A stretch of DNA of 8,466 nt from JAKSPM01 sp964450645. GTDB lineage: Bacteria; Bacillota; Clostridia; Oscillospirales; Oscillospiraceae. Location: contig CAYVEB010000045.1 of the NCBI GenBank assembly GCA_964450645.1, positions 1-8,466 of the forward strand. The letters are read 5' to 3'. The translations under genes and the position numbers were made by a program. Positions within the stretch are counted from its first letter, which is position 1. Each line of letters opens with the position of its first letter. The notes under the pieces were generated by a model. It worked only from the letters and a program-made list of their open reading frames with translations, was not told the origin of the DNA and did no database searches. Positions 5,495-8,466 of this stretch are shown one piece after another.

Positions 5495-5532
5495 CCCAAA
5501 TCGAAGCCCGCTCCGTTGGGCTTCGATTTGGG
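5495..5532. terminator. 15-bp perfect hairpin after the small gene
   Basis: CCCAAATCGAAGCCC (5495-5509) pairs with GGGCTTCGATTTGGG (5518-5532) around an 8-base loop. It follows the plus-strand stop by 7 bases. The plus-strand tail lacks a T-run; on the minus strand GCGCGTTTT follows, so it may act in both directions. Confidence 0.6.
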
Positions 5533-5588
5533 AGTTTGCACCTTGTTACAGTGCCCGCGCCCGAATGCGGATCTTTCATACCGAAACA

Positions 5589-5608
5589 GCGAAAAAAGCT
5601 TTTTTCGC
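5589..5608. repeat. Perfect 20-bp A/T-centred palindrome
   Basis: GCGAAAAAAG is followed directly by its complement CTTTTTTCGC. It could act as a weak bidirectional terminator between the converging small gene and HMA gene. It also encodes RKKLFS in a shifted minus-strand frame resembling the C-terminus of HMA-family relatives, so it may simply be former coding sequence. Confidence 0.45.
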
Positions 5609-5629
5609 AGGCCGCTGTGCGGATGGGCG

Positions 5630-5827
5630 TCATCTGGCAGTCCGTTTTTCAATGACATCTTGTAAGCGCGTCTCGTCCAGTACCCCCTGTGCAAGAATTT
5701 CCGCCCGACCCTTGCTGTGCGGAGAAGTGACCTTTTTTACGGGGAAAGCGTTGCGCACAGCGTCGTTGATGTGCGCCTTGCTCATGCCGTACATCATGCC
5801 GTCAATGCCCAAGGTGATTTTGTACAT
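5630..5827 (-). CDS. HMA-domain protein lacking its metal-binding cysteines
   Basis: The 65-residue product MYKITLGIDGMMYGMSKAHI, then NDAVRNAFPVKKVTSPHSKG, follows the small heavy-metal-associated proteins of Clostridia closely. Those relatives normally read GMMCGMCEAH at the metal site. Here both cysteines are replaced, by Tyr13 (TAC) and Ser16 (AGC), each one base from TGC, so ordinary Cu(I)-type binding should be lost. The frame ends VIEKRTAR, whereas relatives continue IEATGY and a KKGLFSLF-like tail; that tail seems to persist in the +1 frame (LRKKLFSLFR, about 5578-5610) beyond the A-run at 5646-5650. Together these suggest decay. The start is ATG at 5827, with GAGG seven bases upstream, rather than the in-frame TTG at 5833. 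It is annotated as CDS because the core frame is open. Confidence 0.6.
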   Translation of the reverse strand: MYKITLGIDGMMYGMSKAHINDAVRNAFPVKKVTSPHSKGRAEILAQGVLDETRLQDVIEKRTAR

Positions 5828-5853
5828 ATCCAAACCTCGCGCTGCAATTCTCT

Positions 5854-5875
5854 ATGGTTAGCGAAAGCTAACCGT
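5854..5875. promoter_or_regulatory. Stem-loop at the predicted +1 of the HMA gene
   Basis: GGTTAGC (5856-5862) pairs with GCTAACC (5867-5873). On the plus strand the loop is GAAA, a GNRA tetraloop, and wobble pairs extend the stem by two or more bases; on the minus strand the loop is TTTC. It coincides with the predicted transcription start, so it could be an operator or a 5'-end hairpin protecting the mRNA. Confidence 0.45.
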
Positions 5876-5879
5876 AACG

Positions 5880-5908
5880 GGTTTACCACCGATCTCCCAG
5901 TTTGTCAA
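5880..5908 (-). promoter_or_regulatory. Candidate promoter of the HMA gene
   Basis: On the minus strand, a consensus -35 TTGACA (5903-5908), 17 bases and TGG-TAAACC (hexamer 5880-5885) form an extended -10 promoter with a weak hexamer. The predicted start is near 5873. Confidence 0.45.
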
Positions 5909-5920
5909 GCAATGCACAGA

Positions 5921-5949
5921 AGATTCCCCCGGCTGCACCGGGGGAATCT
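5921..5949 (-). terminator. Hairpin after dpaB
   Basis: AGATTCCCCCGG (5921-5932) pairs perfectly over 12 bp with CCGGGGGAATCT (5938-5949) around a 5-base loop, 7 bases beyond the dpaB stop. The tail on the minus strand is TCTGTGC, poor in T, but the position and stem strength fit a terminator. Confidence 0.7.
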
Positions 5950-5956
5950 GAGCTTG

Positions 5957-6535
5957 TTATGTCCGTAGCAAAAGCGGCTGAATTTGCCGCCCTTCCAGCG
6001 CGGCGTCGACGGTGGCGGGAAGCTGGGTAAAGTCTGCGACCAGGGAATAGGGCTTCCCGGCGGGGCTGTCCTGGCCGAAGGGGACAAAATAAAAATTTCT
6101 GCGGTTGAGCAGCCGGCCGAGATTTTCCGCGTTCCCACTCAGCGCGTCATTGGTGGAGATGGCCAGGACGACTGGCCGGGCGTTGCGCAGATGGGATTTG
6201 CAGGCGAGGGTCACGCTGGTGTCAGCGATGCCGTGGGAAATTTTCCCCAGCGTATTCCCGGTACACGGCGCGATGACCAGCAGATCCAGCAGTTTCTTGG
6301 GGCCGAACGGCTCCACCTCCGTCAGTCTGTGGCGGACATGGGTTCCGCAGATTCCCTCGATTTCCGCCAGAAAGTCCGCTGCCAGGCCGAAACGGGTATC
6401 CGTCTGCCAGCTGGCGTCGGATAGGATGGGAATGATGTGTTCGTATTCGGTACGAAGTTTTTGCAATGCGTCAATGGCCTTGCGAAAGGTGCAGAACGAG
6501 CCGCACATGGCAAAGCCGATGGTTTCCTGCTTCAT
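5957..6535 (-). CDS. dpaB: Dipicolinate synthase subunit B
   Basis: With DpaA it converts dihydroxy-tetrahydrodipicolinate, drawn from the lysine pathway, to dipicolinic acid in the mother cell; the product is loaded into the spore core with calcium. The 192-residue protein has the flavoprotein-like fold. GFAMCGSFCTFRKAI lies at the N-terminus, followed by VIAPCTGNTLGKISHGIADT (87-106), RPVVLAISTNDALSGNAENLG (120-140) and NFYFVPFGQDSP (147-158), all characteristic of SpoVFB. Length is near that of the B. subtilis protein. The start codon overlaps the dpaA stop in ATGA, preceded by AGGAGG, showing translational coupling. Its presence indicates endospore formation by the DpaAB route rather than the EtfA route used by some clostridia. 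Confidence 0.96.
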   Translation of the reverse strand: MKQETIGFAMCGSFCTFRKAIDALQKLRTEYEHIIPILSDASWQTDTRFGLAADFLAEIEGICGTHVRHRLTEVEPFGPKKLLDLLVIAPCTGNTLGKISHGIADTSVTLACKSHLRNARPVVLAISTNDALSGNAENLGRLLNRRNFYFVPFGQDSPAGKPYSLVADFTQLPATVDAALEGRQIQPLLLRT

Positions 6536-7350
6536 AGAGCCTCCTGTTCCAGATAGCGGCGAACCGCTTGGGCATAATACAGCCCGGCGCTCTCCGGGGA
6601 TAGCTTTCCCGGCAGACCGCCGGCCGCTTGATAGCGCTGCCCCAGCAGGGCGGCGGCCTCCTGCGTAAGACCGAAGGGTGCGCTGGCTAAGTCCCATACG
6701 AGGCAGTCCTCACGCAGTATTTGCGCGTCGGCTTCAGTGAAAACGGGCGCGGGGACCGTGTTGAAGACGCAGCGATAGGCGGCAAGGCCGGATTGCCAGG
6801 CTCCGGTTACGCATGTAGCAAAGCCGCAGGCCTCCGCAATCGCCAGGTCGCGGGGTTTTCGGGCGCTGACGGTGACGACGGCGCGCATGGCCTGCAGCCG
6901 CTGGGCAAGCGCCTTTCCGATTCTGCCAAAGCCAATCACCAGACACGGCGCTCCCCAGAGCGTAAAAGGCGTGCGCTCGATAGCCAGGGCGAGGGCGCCT
7001 TCCGCGGTCGCCACAGCGTTGCGGATGAGCAGCTGTTCATCCTTGGCAAGGTTGATCACCACCGCGCCGGTACTTTGAAGCTCCGCCGCGCCGGCGTCCG
7101 ACAGGCCGCCGAGGACGGCGTCTCCCGGCCGCAGCAGCGCCGCCAGATCACGCAGCGAAAAATCGGTTCCTGGAATGCGGCCGTTTCGGATTGCGGGATA
7201 AGGCAAAAGCCAGCAGCTTGCCGCCGTCAATGGGGCATCGGGCAGACCGGGAACACCGTGGGTTTGGCATTTCCAGCCCCACTCGGTCAGCTTTGTGAGC
7301 ACATAGACAGTCCGGCGGTCGCCGCCGAGCATATACAATTGCTGTTTCAT
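6532..7350 (-). CDS. dpaA: Dipicolinate synthase subunit A
   Basis: This 272-residue NAD(P)-dependent subunit of dipicolinate synthase has an N-terminal D-isomer-dehydrogenase-like domain (MLGGDRRTVYVLTKLTEWG) and a Rossmann domain with CLVIGFGRIGKALAQRL (nucleotide loop G140, G142, G145). Signature stretches NAVATAEGALALAIERTP (111-128) and GGLPGKLSPESAGLYYA (244-260) match SpoVFA. The start is ATG at 7350, preceded by GGAGGAG at five bases; an in-frame GTG at 7356 overlaps that site and is less likely. It is the first gene of the dpaAB operon, controlled by a sigma-K-like promoter just upstream. No truncation or odd residues were seen. Confidence 0.96.
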   Translation of the reverse strand: MKQQLYMLGGDRRTVYVLTKLTEWGWKCQTHGVPGLPDAPLTAASCWLLPYPAIRNGRIPGTDFSLRDLAALLRPGDAVLGGLSDAGAAELQSTGAVVINLAKDEQLLIRNAVATAEGALALAIERTPFTLWGAPCLVIGFGRIGKALAQRLQAMRAVVTVSARKPRDLAIAEACGFATCVTGAWQSGLAAYRCVFNTVPAPVFTEADAQILREDCLVWDLASAPFGLTQEAAALLGQRYQAAGGLPGKLSPESAGLYYAQAVRRYLEQEAL

Positions 7351-7370
7351 GGGCACTCCTCCCTCTGTTT

Positions 7371-7400
7371 CATGCTATGCTTGGGAGGAAATTTTGTGAA
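7371..7400 (-). promoter_or_regulatory. Sigma-K-like sporulation promoter of dpaAB
   Basis: On the minus strand, CACA (7395-7398), with its AC 16 bases before CATAGCATG (7371-7379), approximates the sigma-K pattern AC-N16-CATANNNTA, with one mismatch in the last base. The predicted start leaves a leader of about 15 bases beginning at the ribosome binding site. B. subtilis spoVF is transcribed by sigma-K, so the match fits the role; no sigma-A promoter is obvious. Confidence 0.5.
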
Positions 7401-7444
7401 AGCGCCGTCTGCTTTCCGCCAAATGGGATCGCGGCGCGAAATTT

Positions 7445-7507
7445 AAAAAAAAGAAACCGGCGCTTTAACCGGCGCTTTGTACGAGACACAGCGTCGGCCT
7501 GCGCCGG
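7445..7507 (-). terminator. Rho-independent terminator of the LysR gene
   Basis: On the minus strand the arm CCGGCGC (7501-7507) can pair with either of two tandem copies of GCGCCGG (7469-7475 or 7457-7463). The distal copy is followed by TTTC and eight T. It starts 12 bases past the LysR stop and isolates dpaAB from upstream transcription. Confidence 0.7.
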
Positions 7508-7518
7508 CTTGACGAAAT

Positions 7519-8445
7519 TTAATAGTTTTTTGGGAACGGCACCAATTTTTGCTGCGCCGCGCTGGCTTGAAGACAATCGAGTACCAAACGGATAAAATCC
7601 TGCATATACTTGGGCAAAGCCAGGTCGCGGCGGTAACAAGCGCAGTAGTGCCGGTGGTTGGTATACTCCAACAGGGGATAAAAATAGCTGGCGGATGTGG
7701 TATAGCTGTCCGTGCAGAGCATATAGCAGCTGCTTGCCTGGGTTACGCGCAGCGCGGTTTCCAGGCTGTCGCTTTCCAGTCGGATGGCAGGGCGCAGGCT
7801 CTTTTGCTGGAACAAAAAGTCCTGGATCACCCGCAGATTGTGCCCGACCTTGAGGGAGATAAACGGCCCGTCCCCGATTTGTTCCAGGGGAATGGACGCG
7901 CCGGAGGGAAGGCTCGCGGCCAGGGGACTGTTTAGACCGGCCAGAATTCCGACGGTCTCTCTTTGCAGCAATTCGTATTTTAAAGCGGGATTGCCCGCCT
8001 CGGTGGATGCGAGGGCCAGATCTACGTCGCCGTCGCAGACCATCCGTTCGAGCATCGCACTGCCGGCCTCCCGCAGCTCTAGGGAGACCTTGGGGTACAG
8101 CCCGAAGAACTTCGGCAGCACGGACGGCAGGATACGCGCCGAGCGCTGCATACTGATGCCCAAGCGCAGCCGTCCGCTGTTTTTGCTGAGAATTTGCTGC
8201 AGCTCGTTGCGCAAGATGGCGTCGGCGTTGAGCATGGCCGCGGCGGCGCGAAGGTAGCACTCTCCGGCGTAGGTCGGACGAAGGGGAGCACGGGAGCGGT
8301 TAAACAGGGGCAGACCCAGCTCGTCCTCCACTTGCCGCAGCATCTGGCTGAGGGAGGGCTGGCTGACATAGAGCTTTTGCGCGGCTGCGGTGATGCTGCC
8401 GGTCTTGGCGATGGTCTGAATATAGAGCGCCTGCTTTAAATTCAT
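7519..8445 (-). CDS. LysR-family transcriptional regulator
   Basis: This 308-residue LTTR has an N-terminal winged helix-turn-helix (residues 1-60; AKTGSITAAAQKLYVSQPSLSQ, then VEDELGLPLFNR), a linker helix (YAGECYLRAAAAML) and a two-lobe periplasmic-binding-like effector domain starting at GRLRLGISMQRSARILPSVLPKF. Length is typical. Such proteins act as tetramers, usually binding near their own and a neighbouring promoter. The effector and target cannot be read from sequence. The next gene on this strand, dpaA, is separated by a strong terminator and has a sporulation-type promoter, so a functional link is doubtful; the target may lie beyond the right edge. The start is ATG at 8445 with AAGGAG ten bases upstream; the in-frame GTG at 8454 lies only one base from that site. 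Confidence 0.93.
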   Translation of the reverse strand: MNLKQALYIQTIAKTGSITAAAQKLYVSQPSLSQMLRQVEDELGLPLFNRSRAPLRPTYAGECYLRAAAAMLNADAILRNELQQILSKNSGRLRLGISMQRSARILPSVLPKFFGLYPKVSLELREAGSAMLERMVCDGDVDLALASTEAGNPALKYELLQRETVGILAGLNSPLAASLPSGASIPLEQIGDGPFISLKVGHNLRVIQDFLFQQKSLRPAIRLESDSLETALRVTQASSCYMLCTDSYTTSASYFYPLLEYTNHRHYCACYRRDLALPKYMQDFIRLVLDCLQASAAQQKLVPFPKNY

Positions 8446-8466
8446 GATGTCCACACTCCTTTTTCC

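Noticed and set aside
5341..5694. 117-codon minus-strand open frame
   Set aside because: Crosses the small gene and its terminator; only a short middle part resembles an HMA tail, which is treated as a frameshift remnant.
6105..6668. 187-codon plus-strand open frame
   Set aside because: Antisense to dpaB and dpaA; no motifs and no ribosome binding site.
6721..7446. 241-codon plus-strand open frame
   Set aside because: Antisense to dpaA, whose family match is unambiguous; a product of high-GC codon structure.
7370..8260. 296-codon minus-strand open frame
   Set aside because: It overlaps the LysR gene in another frame, is rich in Arg, Gln and Pro without domain motifs, and runs through the terminator.

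Overview
The window looks like a chromosomal segment from an endospore-forming, fairly GC-rich Clostridia member, most likely of the Oscillospiraceae type. This rests on adjacent dipicolinate synthase genes (dpaA-dpaB), the yqeG / Xaa-Pro peptidase / efp order usual for Firmicutes, a CD1247-type acidic zinc-ribbon protein and strong AGGAGG-like ribosome binding sites. The family assignment is an inference from gene content and base composition; no rRNA or tRNA is present to confirm it.

Layout from left to right. (1) Positions 1-507 hold no intact gene. They contain a decayed, minus-strand fragment of an IS1182-like transposase (about 1-331) and a long hairpin (355-401). (2) Positions 508-1574 hold a divergent pair: a flavodoxin-fold NAD(P)H/FMN oxidoreductase (minus) and an HxlR-family winged-helix regulator (plus). 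Their sigma-A promoters overlap at the -10 boxes, and repeats next to them could be regulator binding sites. (3) Positions 1649-4592 look like one minus-strand operon: promoter at 4587-4616, yqeG, an M24 Xaa-Pro peptidase, efp (which also has an internal promoter and a structured leader), and a CD1247-like acidic zinc-ribbon protein. It ends at a hairpin shared with the hxlR gene. (4) Positions 4617-5487 carry two plus-strand genes of unknown function: a 229-residue protein with a TTG start, and a 41-residue protein with a GTG start ending PVQDVDDL. (5) Positions 5575-5956 carry a minus-strand heavy-metal-associated (HMA) protein that has lost both metal-binding cysteines and appears frameshifted near its C-terminus. 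(6) Positions 5957-7400 carry dpaA-dpaB, overlapping by ATGA and preceded by a sigma-K-like promoter. (7) Positions 7445-8445 carry a LysR-family regulator with its own T-rich terminator; its promoter lies beyond the right edge.

Functionally, dpaAB makes the spore-core dipicolinic acid. The efp operon is translational and peptide housekeeping: EF-P relieves stalling at polyproline, and the peptidase cleaves Xaa-Pro bonds. The HxlR/oxidoreductase pair looks like a small redox- or electrophile-responsive switch. I see no CRISPR array, prophage or clear novel multigene system. The most unusual items are the cysteine-less HMA protein, the interlocking inverted repeats in the efp leader, the overlapping divergent promoters and the 41-residue protein.
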